DNA of 64,000 nucleotides from Entamoeba histolytica HM-1:IMSS. Lineage: Eukaryota; Evosea; Mastigamoebida; Endamoebidae. The translations under genes and the position numbers were made by a program. The notes under the pieces were generated by a model. That model saw only the letters and a program-made list of their open reading frames with translations, did not search any database and was not told the DNA's origin. The DNA is taken from positions 1 to 64,000 of the forward strand of contig NW_001914867.1 of assembly GCF_000208925.1 (NCBI RefSeq), written 5' to 3'. Below are positions 1-11,040 of the stretch, piece after piece. The stretch's first letter is position 1, and the number at the start of each line of letters is the position of its first letter.

Positions 1-1
1 A

Positions 2-862
2 AAACCAATCACCAAGATTGGAATGGTTGGAAGTCATGATAGTGGAACGTCTACTATTTTACCACAATATGGAATTACTCCTTTCACAATATTTCCCAAG
101 AAACATCGTTCATTCATGAAAAGATGGTCAAAGACTCAACAACTTGGAATTAGAGATCAGTGCATTGCTGGAATTCGATATTTTGATTTCAGAGTTGTTT
201 ATAATCATAAATTGAAGAAATTTTATTTACTTCATGGATTATATTGTCAATTACTTGAAACAGCTCTTCGGGATATTACTTGTTTTCTCACAGAACATGA
301 TGGTGAAGTTATTATTATAGACATTAATCATTTGTATCAAATTAACTCCTTGAATAATTTTCAATCACTTTGTCTATTGATAGAGGAGTGTTGTTCTAAA
401 CATCTTGTACTTAATGACTATAACAAATTCATTATTCCTTTGTCACAACTTGTGCATATCAAACAACGATTGTTTGTGTTTTGCTTAAATCCCTTTAACC
501 AAAAACTTCCTCTCTATCTCTTTCCACAAGACCAGATTGATTCAATTTGGCCAAACAAGAATGAAACACAGAAAATGTTAAAGAGACTTGATTATAACTC
601 AAAGCTTTATCAAAACAACCAAAAACTGACAATCATTCAAGCTGTTGTTACTCCATCTATAAAAAGTATCAGAAAGAGTTATTATACAAAGAAATATCCA
701 AACTCAACTATCAAAATTGCTGAAAAAACAAATCCATTAGTACTTAAATGGCTTCAGACATCATCAGCATTTGTAAACATACTTCTTATTGATAATGTCA
801 AAATGAATGACGAAATCGTTCATTTTATGATTAGAAGGAATAATTTCATTGAGAAATATTAA
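2..862 (+). CDS. PLC-X domain phosphodiesterase, 5'-truncated
   Basis: The open frame runs from the window edge, so the true start lies upstream; the ATG at 23 is internal. The protein resembles the X domain of phosphatidylinositol-specific phospholipase C (PLCXD-like), which cleaves phosphoinositide headgroups by acid-base catalysis with two histidines. Visible motifs are GSHDSG near the start (first catalytic His), then AGIRYFDFRV and LLHGLY (second His), and DGEVIIIDINH, a typical conserved strand after the active site. No EF-hand, PH, Y or C2 domain is seen in the visible part, as in PLCXD or bacterial-type enzymes rather than classic eukaryotic PLC. The frame ends in TAA at 862. The family is clear; substrate and membrane target are unknown. 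Confidence 0.8.
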   Translation, partial: KPITKIGMVGSHDSGTSTILPQYGITPFTIFPKKHRSFMKRWSKTQQLGIRDQCIAGIRYFDFRVVYNHKLKKFYLLHGLYCQLLETALRDITCFLTEHDGEVIIIDINHLYQINSLNNFQSLCLLIEECCSKHLVLNDYNKFIIPLSQLVHIKQRLFVFCLNPFNQKLPLYLFPQDQIDSIWPNKNETQKMLKRLDYNSKLYQNNQKLTIIQAVVTPSIKSIRKSYYTKKYPNSTIKIAEKTNPLVLKWLQTSSAFVNILLIDNVKMNDEIVHFMIRRNNFIEKY

Positions 863-2999
863 TTGAATTTTTGTTTCTTTACATGTTCTTTGTTTGTTTC
901 AAGTGTACAATAAAATTAAATTGTATTGAACACATAAAAATGTCAATATATTTCATCTGCATAAGTTCTTCCAGATATAGTATATATTTACTCTCTCATT
1001 TTTTCTTAAAAAATATACTAAAAATTTAAGTAATTATAAAACAGAATAGTCAAATCCAATATAGTTGTAATTATTAAAACTAGAATATTAAAACTAATAC
1101 TTATTTTTAGTCAACAACAAACCATTGATTTATTATAAAATATTTTCATAACCTTTTTGACATTATAGTAATATTAATTTTACCACTAAGAAACTTTAAC
1201 ACCATTATATTAGAAGTTGTTGATACTATATTATTCTTTTATGTCACTCATATTAATTATCAACAATTGGTAAAAAATAAAATTTATGATTCATTTATTA
1301 TTGAATTTTTCTTTACTGTTGTTGAATTATTTATTTTGTTATTAATAACTTCAGTAAATTAGTTATGAATAATGTTATGAACCGTTTTATTTCAATCATT
1401 ATTGATACTTTTTACATTTGAATAATTTTCTTAATTTAAAAGATTTTGCTAAAGAAAAGTCATGAAATGTTTTTAATTTAAGAATAATTGTCATTATATA
1501 TTTTGTTTTGTATTATTTTAAACAATATATGTTTTTACTATCGAATTAATTTTTAACTTGTTATGGTATTTTTGATACGTATTATTTTACTTCATTAAAT
1601 TGAATTATATATTGTTTATATATTGTTATCTCATTTGATTACTAGTGATTTCTTAATTATGTTTTGTATATCTTTCTTACATATAATATTAATATCTTTG
1701 ATTAGAGATATATCATAATAGAGTTATATTTGATATTGTTGTATATTTTCAATATTCTTATTCTTGTTTATCATGATTTTTGTATTTTTAGGTGAATCTA
1801 TTAGTTTATTTTTATCTTATTAATTTACCACTCTTTTGAATATTTTTTCTTTTTTTTTACCAATGTGGTTTTCAATTGGTTACAACAACAGGTTTTTATT
1901 TTATGTTCAAATTATTTAGTATTATTTATAGTTCTTTCATTTTAAATAAACGTCTCTCATTCTCTTTTAAAGACTATCATCTAATTCAGTGAATATTTGT
2001 GATATTATTTCTAATATTAGTAATTTACTAAAATGGTTTTAACTACAATTTTTTAAACTCTAAATAGACTCTCATTAATACTTTTTGCATTATCTTATTA
2101 TTTAATTATTTTTATTATTCTATTTGTTACAATAATATTATCTTGTTTATTATATAATTTTTACCTCACCATTATAACACATTATAGCAATTCATCAGTT
2201 TCTCTTCTTCCATTTTGTTCTATTTTTCAAAACCAGATAAATCTAAAGGATATAAATATTTGATTATAATAAACAATGGTAATGAGAAGTATCACTTATA
2301 GAATATTATTATTTATTTTTTCTTATAGTATATCCAATGGCTTTAAAAGTGAATGTAAATAAAATAAAATTATTAATAATGCCAAGCTATTTCAAATATG
2401 TTGCTAGAATTATAGCACAAATATAGATAATCAAAAACATATAAGAAAATATAATTTTTTTTGAGGTTTTCTAGATGAAGAAATATAGCAAATTTAATTT
2501 AATAACTCAAAAACCAACAGAATGATGAAGAGTTTATAGCTTTTTTATCTTGAACATATTTATTCTCATAACTTATGAATTGACACAAAATAATTTTTTA
2601 TGTCCTTATTTATATAAAAGTATTATGAGTGATAATTAGGTTTATCTGAATTGTTATAATAATCAACAAGAATTGAACAAAAATTCCTATACCTTCTAAT
2701 AGAGATGAATAGTTTTCATTATCAATTAAGGTTATAAAATACTCTAAAGTTGGTAGTGTTGACTGATGAGTAGTGAAGAAAATCTGTGCAGCTATATCCA
2801 TTAAATTAAATTCAAATATTATTTATCTAGAATAAGAAGAAAATAATTTGACATAATGAATGTTATAACGTTTAATTAAGAAGCATGCTGATTCTTCTTA
2901 TAAAGAATGTAAAAAGATATACACATACACCTTTTTTAATAATTTTAGATGTTTAAACAAATGAATACAAGAAGAAATCAATCAATTAATAAACAACAA
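863..2999. other. A+T-rich intergenic stretch, about 2.1 kb
   Basis: Almost pure A/T with many short homopolymer runs and stops in all frames. I see no RNA gene or convincing coding segment apart from a doubtful 63-codon frame at 2610-2801. It is long for this otherwise compact window and could hold old, unrecognisable decayed sequence. Confidence 0.5.
2610..2801 (-). CDS. possible small membrane protein (63 aa)
   Basis: An ATG-started frame of 63 codons with a mixed-polarity N-terminal half (charged residues around DNENYSSLLEG) followed by one hydrophobic segment near the C-terminus, like a tail-anchored protein. No family is recognised. It lies alone in an A+T-rich gap where hydrophobic frames arise by chance, so it may be spurious. 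Conservation in related Entamoeba genomes would decide. Confidence 0.25.
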   Translation of the reverse strand: MDIAAQIFFTTHQSTLPTLEYFITLIDNENYSSLLEGIGIFVQFLLIIITIQINLIITHNTFI

Positions 3000-3374
3000 T
3001 CAAAGATAATACGGAACATCAGACTCACCATATTGTTTAGCAAGATAATACCGTTGAGTTGATGTAAAAGCTTGAAATTGTTCTTTTAACTTATTGTTTA
3101 AAATATTTTCATATTCTTCTCTAATACGTTGTTCATTGATTCTAATTGCTGTAAGGACTATGCCTTGAGTTTCTTCAGCTGTGAAAGATGTTTTACCACT
3201 CATTCGAATGAGTTCTTCAACTGACACTTCAACTCGAGGACAAGGTGAAGATCTTTTAAAAGAAGAATTTTCTGATTTAATAGGTCTTTTGCTTTGATAA
3301 CTAATTTGATTTTCATTAACGATAAGATCATTTGTTGGGTCAAGTAAAGGACGTTTAGTAAGGGAAAAAGCCAT
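3000..3374 (-). CDS. Akirin-like nuclear protein (124 aa)
   Basis: The C-terminal third matches the Akirin signature: REEYENILNNKLKEQ, then a YxxAKQYGES segment, close in order and spacing to the REEYEEIL...KLAEQ...RRYGE end of animal Akirins. The N-terminus has the short basic MAFSLTKRPLLDP start resembling the Akirin nuclear-localisation start, and SKRP lies near residue 28. Akirins are small nuclear bridging factors that link transcription factors to SWI/SNF-type remodellers and also help import proteasomes into nuclei. Length 124 aa is shorter than the animal protein (about 190-200 aa), mostly by loss of the low-complexity middle. ATG at 3374, stop TGA at 3000. No intron. The assignment rests on the C-terminal motif. 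Confidence 0.7.
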   Translation of the reverse strand: MAFSLTKRPLLDPTNDLIVNENQISYQSKRPIKSENSSFKRSSPCPRVEVSVEELIRMSGKTSFTAEETQGIVLTAIRINEQRIREEYENILNNKLKEQFQAFTSTQRYYLAKQYGESDVPYYL

Positions 3375-3627
3375 GAAAATGAAATTGTTAGATAGAAGAA
3401 GGGTTTAAATACCATGTTTACATTATAATAAAATTTACTATTTAATATAAAATTTGTTTTTCAGTTTATTTTAAACAAAATGAAAAAAAGAAATTTGATT
3501 TTTTGTTTAAGTTATTTTAAGTAACTTTTCTTTCTATAATGAACCAATGATGTAACTATATAATGTGCTACAATTAAAAAAAGGTCTTTTTCACTAATTC
3601 TTTAAGTGTTTCCTTTTTGTTTTTGTA

Positions 3628-5461
3628 TTACTGAGGAATCGAATTATTATTTTCTTCCCCTTCTTTTTTTTCTTCTTTTATAGATTCTTTTGTTTCTTCT
3701 TGTTGTTTTGTTGAACAAAAAATTTCAGAATGATGGACTGTGGCATAGTTAAAACAGAATGGACATCCTCTAAGTGCAGGTCCTAAACAAATAAAGATAT
3801 TTGCTAAATTCATTTTATTAGTACTTGCGTGTTGAAGAACTTGACTTAACAATTTAGTTAAGTTTTCAATAAAGTCTTTAATGATTGGAGGTAATTTTGC
3901 AAATATTCTAAGATATTCTTCAAGTATTTGATCATCAGCCATTTCACTTTTTCCTATAGAATATGAGTCTCTTATATTTCTTAATATCATTATGTTACTA
4001 CAAAGTAAAAAATAAAACAAAAAACAAACGTTTATATAAATCGAGAAATTCTCGGTCTATATCTGGGGAGATAACTTGACTAGGAAATTCTCTAATGTAT
4101 TGTTTAAGTGTACTGGCTAATGAATAAATATCAAATGAACTAAAGAAATTTTTTTCATTACATTCAAGTTTAGTTTTAATTTTTTGAATAGTGTCTTGAT
4201 TCCCACAAATACGGAATATTCCTTCAGTAGTTGAACCATTAACATAAAGGTATTGAATCAATTCCTTAATGGGAGGTGGAATTGTTTGAGTCTTAAACTT
4301 ATTACCATAGTCTTCTAAAGTGATTCCAAAGAAAGCTATTTTTTCATTCTTAGTTTCTTCCTTTTTGTCTTTTTCTTCTTTATCTTTTCTACCGAAAATT
4401 GATCTTTTTTTAGTGTGTCTCTTCATTTCTTCATAATTTCCTGGTAATGAAGGTCTAATATGATTTGATGTATTAGATGTTTCGTTTTCTTTAATTTGAC
4501 TTAATGATGGTCTAATACGTGGTGTTGGCATTATATCAACTTTGTCCAATCCACCAAGATTAGATGATGAACTTTCTTCATTGATAACTGTTCTAGGAAT
4601 ACTTTCTACCCAAATTGAAAGATTATTTAATTCGTGTTCCCACTGATCACACACTTCATTAGAATTAAATTTAACTTTCTATGACAATAAGTATGTTTAT
4701 TTTTTTGTTATTATAAATTAAAGAACAAATCATTATTAAAAAGTAGAACAAACTGTTAATCCATTAATGATTAATGTAGTTTCACCTTCTTTTAAAACTG
4801 AAGGATTATTTAAATAAATAACTTCTTTGTATTGACTGTTTATAGAACTTATCACAAAAAAATTTGAACGTAATATAATTTTCTTTTGTTTAGGCTTAGA
4901 ATCATCATATGAATAATCAACAACAGCACTAAGTGATTCTTGTGTAATTGAACTTGCAACTGTATCATACATTCGTAATATTTTTTTAGGACTCATTTCA
5001 CTAAAGAATTGATTCATTTCAAATATATTTTCTTTCATAATTTCTTCTGTTTGTTTCATTGCATCAAAAGAAATTTGAAGACTTTGTTGAATAAGATCAT
5101 CACTAAAACCAATAGTTGGTCTTCTACAACTCTCTAAAATTTCTATTTTTTTACCATATCTTTTATTACAATTTGTTAATAAAGCTCTGCGTTTTGCTGC
5201 CATTACCATAGCATGACTTGTTGTTACTCGTTGTGATGGTCTTTTTGTTTTTTCAAGAAAAGTAATGAGAGATTTTGTTTTATCATCCATTATATGATGA
5301 CGGTGTGTAGGATCTCTTGGTGACAATAATCTAGGAGACTCCTCAGTACCTACTAATGACCCATTATTAGAAGATGGCTTTGGTGATTTTAAATCAGTCC
5401 CTTCATTTACATTGTCAGTAGAAAAAGATTTACGATGACTAGTTACAACAATAGATTCCAT
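3628..5461 (-). CDS. PH-RhoGAP protein (three exons, about 560 aa)
   Basis: Three adjoining frames form one gene. Exon 1 is 5461-4754, exon 2 4678-4030 and exon 3 3953-3628; introns are 75 and 76 nt, both GTTTGT...ATAG and in phase, giving 1683 nt. The first splice rebuilds a PH-like domain (about residues 190-255), whose last helix carries the usual Trp (CDQWEHEL). A basic, Ser-rich linker follows, then a RhoGAP domain (about 355-540) with the arginine finger in GIFRICG (about Arg392) and the NKMNLANI...LGP element near the end. The N-terminal 190 residues are helical after a low-complexity start. It should speed GTP hydrolysis on Rho/Rac GTPases at membranes. The frame that starts at 4654 begins at GTG and is not a true start. 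Confidence 0.85.
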
Positions 5462-6176
5462 AATAAGATGATAATTTTAAGTTCATTTATAACATTGTTT
5501 TTTTATTAATTTATTCTTTTTGTTTTTTTCTGTTTTTCTTATTTATTTTTAAAATTTTTATTATATTTTATAGTTTTTATAGTTTTTTGATAGTATATAT
5601 TTATTATCTAAACATTTTCTATTTTTATCTCATGACATAAAAATGAGAGATTTAATAACTACTAAATTTGTATCTTAGCATTTTCATCTCTAAGTTAAAA
5701 AATAAACTTACTTATGGGTACAAATCAATAACTAATTAAAAAGTAATTATCTAAAGATAGAAAAATAATTTTCCAAATAAAATACATTACTACATCACTT
5801 CTCTAAAAGAATAAAAAGTTTCTTAACAAATAAACAGAGTTTTTTTTAAAAAATGCACGGAATATTTATTGTTTATTTTCATTTAGTTTAAATTCTCAAA
5901 ATAAAATCTTTTTAACGCTTGTTGATAATTATTTACTCGTTTTTATTCTTTTGATAAGTTTTATTAAAAAAGTCATTTTTAAAATTTGTTTGCTATTTCT
6001 AAATTTTTTTTATTCGTTTAATTCTTCCAAAATGAAAAACAAAAATAAAATAAAACATAATGTAATATAATATTTGTAATATATAACAAAAATAAAAGTA
6101 AATAAACAAAAATCTTTTTTTATAAAAATTTTAAGAAATAAAACTATAAAGAAATAGTTAAATACATCAGAAGAAA
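5462..6176. other. divergent intergenic region, 0.7 kb
   Basis: Lies between the start of the RhoGAP gene (minus) and the exchanger gene (plus), so it should hold both promoters. It is almost pure A/T. I see no clear GAACT box close to either start and no coding potential; a 68-codon minus frame at 6010-6216 is a low-complexity shadow. Confidence 0.5.
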
Positions 6177-7904
6177 ATGACCATTCGAGATTTTGTTCTT
6201 TCTGATGCACAACCATTTGAACAATATGGATTCTTTCTAGTTTATATAATAGGTTTATTATACTCTGGATATGGATTTTATATTGTAGTTGAATATTATC
6301 TTATACCAGCATGTAATAATTGTAGTAAAGTAGTTACACGAATTATCAAAAACCATTTTTTAGCTAACCTCATAATGATTACGGCTTCTTGTATGCCAGA
6401 ATTTTTTGTAGGATTAATTGGGTATGCTTTATTAGGTGATATGATTTTCCCAGCATCTATCATTTTTGGATGTACATTAGTCAATTCTGTATTACTAACT
6501 GGATTAGGGTCATTTATTTCATTAGATAATGTGGTAGTAACTAAAACAGCGTTTGTAAGAGATGCAACATTCTTTATTGTATCTGTAATTATTATTTACT
6601 TTTTCTCATCACCTTTTACATTAGAACGATTACAAGATACATCAGAAGCACCTGCAACAACATACTTATTGATATTATTATGGATTTCTTTCTTTATTTA
6701 CATTATGTATATTATTGCATTAACAATGATGTCATTCTTTAGTAAAAAACGTGTTTATGATCATCATTTTGGATTTTTTGGAAATTTATTAAATCGTCAT
6801 AGTGAACAAACTCAATTATCAATAACACTTAATACTGAAGATGTTCCTATTATTCTCCACGATGATACTGTCGTACAACTTCATAGTGGTTTATTATTTG
6901 TAAAATCTCCATATTACACAAATATTACTTTCTCTTCTTTACAATGGAAACAACATTGGTGTGATCTTTTTAGAGATGAAATGGTTATACATAAAGATGC
7001 TAATCCATTATCTCCAATATTCCAAACTATCCCAATTTCTTCTATTAGTAAAGTTACATGTGATACTATGGATCCATCAATCTTTATTCTTTCTATGTGG
7101 AATGGAAGTCATACTGTTAAATATACAATGAGAAGTAATCAACGACAATCTTGGGTGTCATATTTTGAAGTATTATTGCAAGAAAATAATACATTAGTTA
7201 AATCAAATAAAAAGCAATCTTTCTTTGAAATTATGCAACGTAAATTTACTTGTAAAGCAACAATGTCTGATAGTCAAACTTTTCTTAATCTTCCAAGAAA
7301 TCTTCCACAACGAATTGTTTATGTTTTTAATTGGCCTTTATTAGTAATTTTAGCTTATACTATTCCTGATGTTAAAATTAAAACTTGTGCTCGAATGACA
7401 CCAGTTACAATTTTAATTTCTTTATTGTATATTGGTGTTTTTGCTTTTGTTGGAGTATTTTGTGGTTATCGTTTAAGTGAAGTAATTACTTGTCCACCAG
7501 ATGTTTTAGGATTTACATTTGTAGCACTCTTCTTATCAATTCGTCATATTATATCTGGTTGGGTTAGTGGAAGAATGATGTGTGCTAACTTAGCTATTCT
7601 CAATTCTTATTCTATGTCATTATTCTTTACAAATGTTGCCATTGTCATTCCATGGATGATTTATTATTACGCTAAAATCGTTCATAATGATAATACTATT
7701 TACGAACAAAACCATTTTACTTCATATTCTCTTGAATTTGTAGTCGCAGGAGAAATTTTCGTTTCAATTTGTCATTTGTTCTCAACTATTGGGTTCAAAA
7801 ATCTTACCATCAGTCATGCATTTGGTATTTTCTTAGTTCTTTGTTATATTATTGTTTTCACTGCTACGTTAATGACTTGGATTGGTGCTGCTGTTAAAAA
7901 TTGA
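6177..7904 (+). CDS. CaCA-type cation exchanger-like protein with PH domain in central loop
   Basis: A 575-aa protein in two hydrophobic halves. Residues 60-115 carry an alpha-1-like repeat with SCMPEFFVGLIG, matching the SAPE..TS.IG core of K+-dependent Na+/Ca2+ and cation/Ca2+ exchangers, followed by FVRDATFF, which fits the family's FRD motif. Residues 445-495 form the alpha-2 equivalent (RHIISGWVSGRMMCANLAI, ending VIPW). The acidic residue usual there is replaced by Arg456-His457. Between the halves, residues about 237-336 fold like a PH domain: a strand with WKQHWCDLF, HKD, and a last helix with the Trp of RQSWVSYF. PH domains bind phosphoinositides, so lipid control of a cation carrier is inferred. 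A paralogue lies at 27650-29282. Single exon, TGA stop. Confidence 0.7.
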   Translation: MTIRDFVLSDAQPFEQYGFFLVYIIGLLYSGYGFYIVVEYYLIPACNNCSKVVTRIIKNHFLANLIMITASCMPEFFVGLIGYALLGDMIFPASIIFGCTLVNSVLLTGLGSFISLDNVVVTKTAFVRDATFFIVSVIIIYFFSSPFTLERLQDTSEAPATTYLLILLWISFFIYIMYIIALTMMSFFSKKRVYDHHFGFFGNLLNRHSEQTQLSITLNTEDVPIILHDDTVVQLHSGLLFVKSPYYTNITFSSLQWKQHWCDLFRDEMVIHKDANPLSPIFQTIPISSISKVTCDTMDPSIFILSMWNGSHTVKYTMRSNQRQSWVSYFEVLLQENNTLVKSNKKQSFFEIMQRKFTCKATMSDSQTFLNLPRNLPQRIVYVFNWPLLVILAYTIPDVKIKTCARMTPVTILISLLYIGVFAFVGVFCGYRLSEVITCPPDVLGFTFVALFLSIRHIISGWVSGRMMCANLAILNSYSMSLFFTNVAIVIPWMIYYYAKIVHNDNTIYEQNHFTSYSLEFVVAGEIFVSICHLFSTIGFKNLTISHAFGIFLVLCYIIVFTATLMTWIGAAVKN

Positions 7905-8416
7905 AATGTTAGTTCATTCTTCTCTTTAATTCTTTCATAAAATACATCTTAAAAGTATTTTTTTTTATGTGTTAACAGTAGAAGACATAATTTTAGGGGT
8001 GAGAATATTTCGAGATTAATTAAATGAAAAAAAAACATCATAATAATAAACAGAATAAATTAACATTCTAAAGAATAAAACAAGTAAATTAATTATTCTT
8101 AACAAAGAGTAAATACCACCATTTCATAACTTATATTAATTAATCTAATAAATCTTTAAAAACTTTAATTCATAAAAAGTAATGAATATTGAAATTAATA
8201 ATCATTTATTAATTTAATAAAATAAAGATAATTAAATTTTTTCCAAATTAAAAAAAAATAATAATAAAATTATTATTAATATCAAATTTTTATTTTTAAT
8301 ACTCTTCATTTTGAATTAACTCAAACTGAAAAGGATATAACCAAGAAGAAAAGCTGGGTGTGATAGAGTTTATTTAAAGGACAAATATAAAAATTAATGA
8401 TAACAAATACTGGTTT
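7905..8416. other. convergent intergenic region, 0.5 kb
   Basis: Between two genes that end toward each other. Only A/T-rich 3' flanks with T-rich runs and TAATTAA-like stretches suited to polyadenylation are visible; no gene seen. Confidence 0.5.
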
Positions 8417-10585
8417 TTAGTTCCAGTCTTTTGGGTTGTAACCCCATTTTTCCCATTTTTTAGAACAAAAACTTTGCATATCTGAATCATGACACAAAGC
8501 CCCAATCATACAACTTGTTGTGTCAGGCATATGACAACTAACAGGATCATCATAACAAGGAATTTTGATTTGTTGACCAATTCCTTCACCTAAAACAGAT
8601 ACAGGATCCCTCTCTGAAAAAAGTGACCTACTAAGAACACTCAAACGCTCTTTAGACATATTAAAGTTATGTTTTGCAAGTGACATTCCAGGTGGAGAAA
8701 GAAGGAAATGTTCAATATTTAATTCTGTACCAACAATTTGGGCTATTCCAGCTCCAAGAGAGTGACCACTTAATACTAACTGACTATAGTTATGAACATT
8801 CATTTCATTAATAACAAGATTTCTTGCCATTGTAATAAGATTAAATGAACCTTTTGTGAATGCGTTAGAACCAAAATATGAAATAAGATAACTCACCCAT
8901 GACAAGGTATCATCAGTGAACATTGGTAATAATGTTGAACACATTTTAGGAACTGATGATTCAAGGAATAATTGCATGTCATGAAGAACCTCTTGAGTAG
9001 CATGAGTTCCTCTTAATGAAATAAGTTTTACATTTGTTTTTTTATTTGTTGCTTGAAGATAATATAACCAATGATTGACATTCTTCAACTCCATTACCCA
9101 TCCTCTACTGCGTAAAAAATTTATGACATAATTAGGTGCTCCATATGCAATATAGGATAATAATGTATATTCCTTTGGGGTAATTCCAAATGTATCTTCA
9201 GTACATAGATGAGAGTATTCTTGAGGTGTTGTATGTTTTAGTTTAAAAGAATAATTTTCTGATGATGATTGTGTAAAATTCATTTCAACAGGATCTAATA
9301 CTCCAGGTTGTAATTTAGCCATTGAACGAACAGACCTTGTTCCAAATATTGTGAAAGACAAAAATACAAGTGTAAAAAAGAAAATCAATGGAAGCGATGT
9401 TTTCCAATGAAATCCAAAAATTCTCATTCTTAATGAATCAATAAGTACAAACAGATTTACCTCACTATTGTTATTTACTTCTTCATCTTCTTCTAAAGGG
9501 ACTGAGAGTTGAACATTTTCATTATTTTGTGTTTCATCTTTATAACGTTCATCTTCTGTTTTTAATACTTTATTAGAAACTAACTCAATTTCACTTGAAT
9601 ATTCTCCATGAGGAGAAATACATTCTTTGGGTTGAAGACTTGTAGAATTGTCCAAAGAATTTTGTTTAATTACAACATGTTCTTCATTACCATTTCTTTG
9701 TTTTTTTCTTAAATAAGAAATTATTGGAGCTAATTGACCAATTAATGTAATAATACTTAGTATCCAATATCCTAACAAATTACCATTTGACATTTTTACA
9801 TCAACTGTTGTGAAAATGAGAGCAATAAAGAAAAGAATAAAACATCCTGTTAATAATATAACAGAACTAATTGCAATAAATTGTTGAAACTTTTTTGAAT
9901 ATTTTTGAAATAATTTTTGTGGAATCGAATAAACAAAACTTAAAGGGAAAAATAAGGGTAATAACTCAATCCATGGAATTGACCCCAATGTTTTATATGT
10001 TTTGATTAATTCAATAACAAGATCAACAATAACTGAACAAATAAAATAAAAAAGAAGGAATCCACACCCACCAAAAATATATGCAGTTCCAATAGCATTT
10101 TCTGGTCTTGTATTTTCATGTTTATTAGCATAAATAAGACCACTAACAATAGTTAAAATAACAACACATCCAAAAAATGAAATGTGCTCAGTTAATATAT
10201 AAATAAATTTTATAATTTTATTTCTCCATGAATTCAATGAAATTTCGTCTAGTATTAAAGAACTTTGATACTTTATATCATTATGTGATAAATATTTATT
10301 TTTCCATTTATAAAATCGGACAATAACTCTTCCAATATCATCTAATGCAAATACAAAATAATTATATAACCATGAAAATAATAATATAGAATTGTAAATC
10401 ATTAATACAGCATAAAACCATATTTGAAGTTGATATACTGTAGAAATAAGAAACATTAAACAAATGAAAATGTATAAAACACATGAAAAGACAAATAATT
10501 GAATCTTACATATAATTGATCCAACTTTCATCAAACAATTAATAGAAAGAATTAACCTTTTTGCCTTTTCTTTCCAATTTATCAT
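8417..10585 (-). CDS. multi-pass membrane class-3 lipase (sn1-diacylglycerol lipase-like, 722 aa)
   Basis: The N-terminal 300 residues contain about eight hydrophobic segments; a polar acidic stretch (about 300-390, EEDEEVNNN) and one more membrane segment follow. The C-terminal 250 residues are an alpha/beta-hydrolase lipase class 3 domain: LISLRGTHATQEVLHD (oxyanion-side strand), the nucleophile elbow LSGHSLGAG (Ser609), the acid in SERDPVSV (Asp660) and a His in VSCHMPD (about 685). Such enzymes cleave acyl chains from diacylglycerol or related lipids at membranes. The multi-TM arrangement with a C-terminal catalytic part resembles animal and fungal DAG lipases, with more membrane spans than their usual four. 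Cys-rich C-terminal tail is unusual. ATG at 10585, no intron. Confidence 0.8.
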   Translation of the reverse strand: MINWKEKAKRLILSINCLMKVGSIICKIQLFVFSCVLYIFICLMFLISTVYQLQIWFYAVLMIYNSILLFSWLYNYFVFALDDIGRVIVRFYKWKNKYLSHNDIKYQSSLILDEISLNSWRNKIIKFIYILTEHISFFGCVVILTIVSGLIYANKHENTRPENAIGTAYIFGGCGFLLFYFICSVIVDLVIELIKTYKTLGSIPWIELLPLFFPLSFVYSIPQKLFQKYSKKFQQFIAISSVILLTGCFILFFIALIFTTVDVKMSNGNLLGYWILSIITLIGQLAPIISYLRKKQRNGNEEHVVIKQNSLDNSTSLQPKECISPHGEYSSEIELVSNKVLKTEDERYKDETQNNENVQLSVPLEEDEEVNNNSEVNLFVLIDSLRMRIFGFHWKTSLPLIFFFTLVFLSFTIFGTRSVRSMAKLQPGVLDPVEMNFTQSSSENYSFKLKHTTPQEYSHLCTEDTFGITPKEYTLLSYIAYGAPNYVINFLRSRGWVMELKNVNHWLYYLQATNKKTNVKLISLRGTHATQEVLHDMQLFLESSVPKMCSTLLPMFTDDTLSWVSYLISYFGSNAFTKGSFNLITMARNLVINEMNVHNYSQLVLSGHSLGAGIAQIVGTELNIEHFLLSPPGMSLAKHNFNMSKERLSVLSRSLFSERDPVSVLGEGIGQQIKIPCYDDPVSCHMPDTTSCMIGALCHDSDMQSFCSKKWEKWGYNPKDWN

Positions 10586-11040
10586 TTTCTTTTTTTTTTT
10601 AGTTTATTGTTTTAATAGTTTCTTTAATAAATGAAAATTTCATCTCAACAAAAAACGTCGTTTTTTCTTTAAAAAAAGGAAGCTTCTATTATTACTTTTT
10701 TTGTTTTTATTGTTTCATTTTTTTTTAATTTTGTGATTTACTCAAGTTTTACTCTCAAAAACCAATCGTTTGTCTAAATTTGTAAATATTCAAAGTAAAG
10801 ACTCAACTCATTAATCCAATTATCTGTCTTCATCTAAAACCAAAAAAAGATGTTATTACTATTAAATTATTGTTAGAGGATATGAAATGAACAGAATATC
10901 TTAAGAACTAAAAAAGAAGAAATAAAATGAATAATGTTATATATAACATACAAAAGAAAAAAAAATTAAAAACTTCAATAAAAAAGGAAAAATATGAAAA
11001 GAATAAAAAACAAAAGAACTAAGAAAATCCAAAGGAAAAC
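10586..11040. other. divergent intergenic region, 0.45 kb
   Basis: Separates the lipase (minus) and proteasome beta-3 (plus) starts. Purine-rich on the plus strand toward 11040. It holds a GAACT box at 11016-11020; otherwise A/T-rich with no gene. Confidence 0.5.
11016..11020 (+). promoter_or_regulatory. GAACT box before proteasome beta-3
   Basis: AAAGAACT lies 21 nt before the ATG at 11041. In Entamoeba the core promoter includes a GAAC element of variable position (established for the genus). Motif match only. Confidence 0.4.

Noticed and set aside
3998..4654. Separate 218-aa gene starting at 4654
   Set aside because: It begins at GTG and joins in phase to the upstream frame over a normal 75-nt intron, completing a PH domain.
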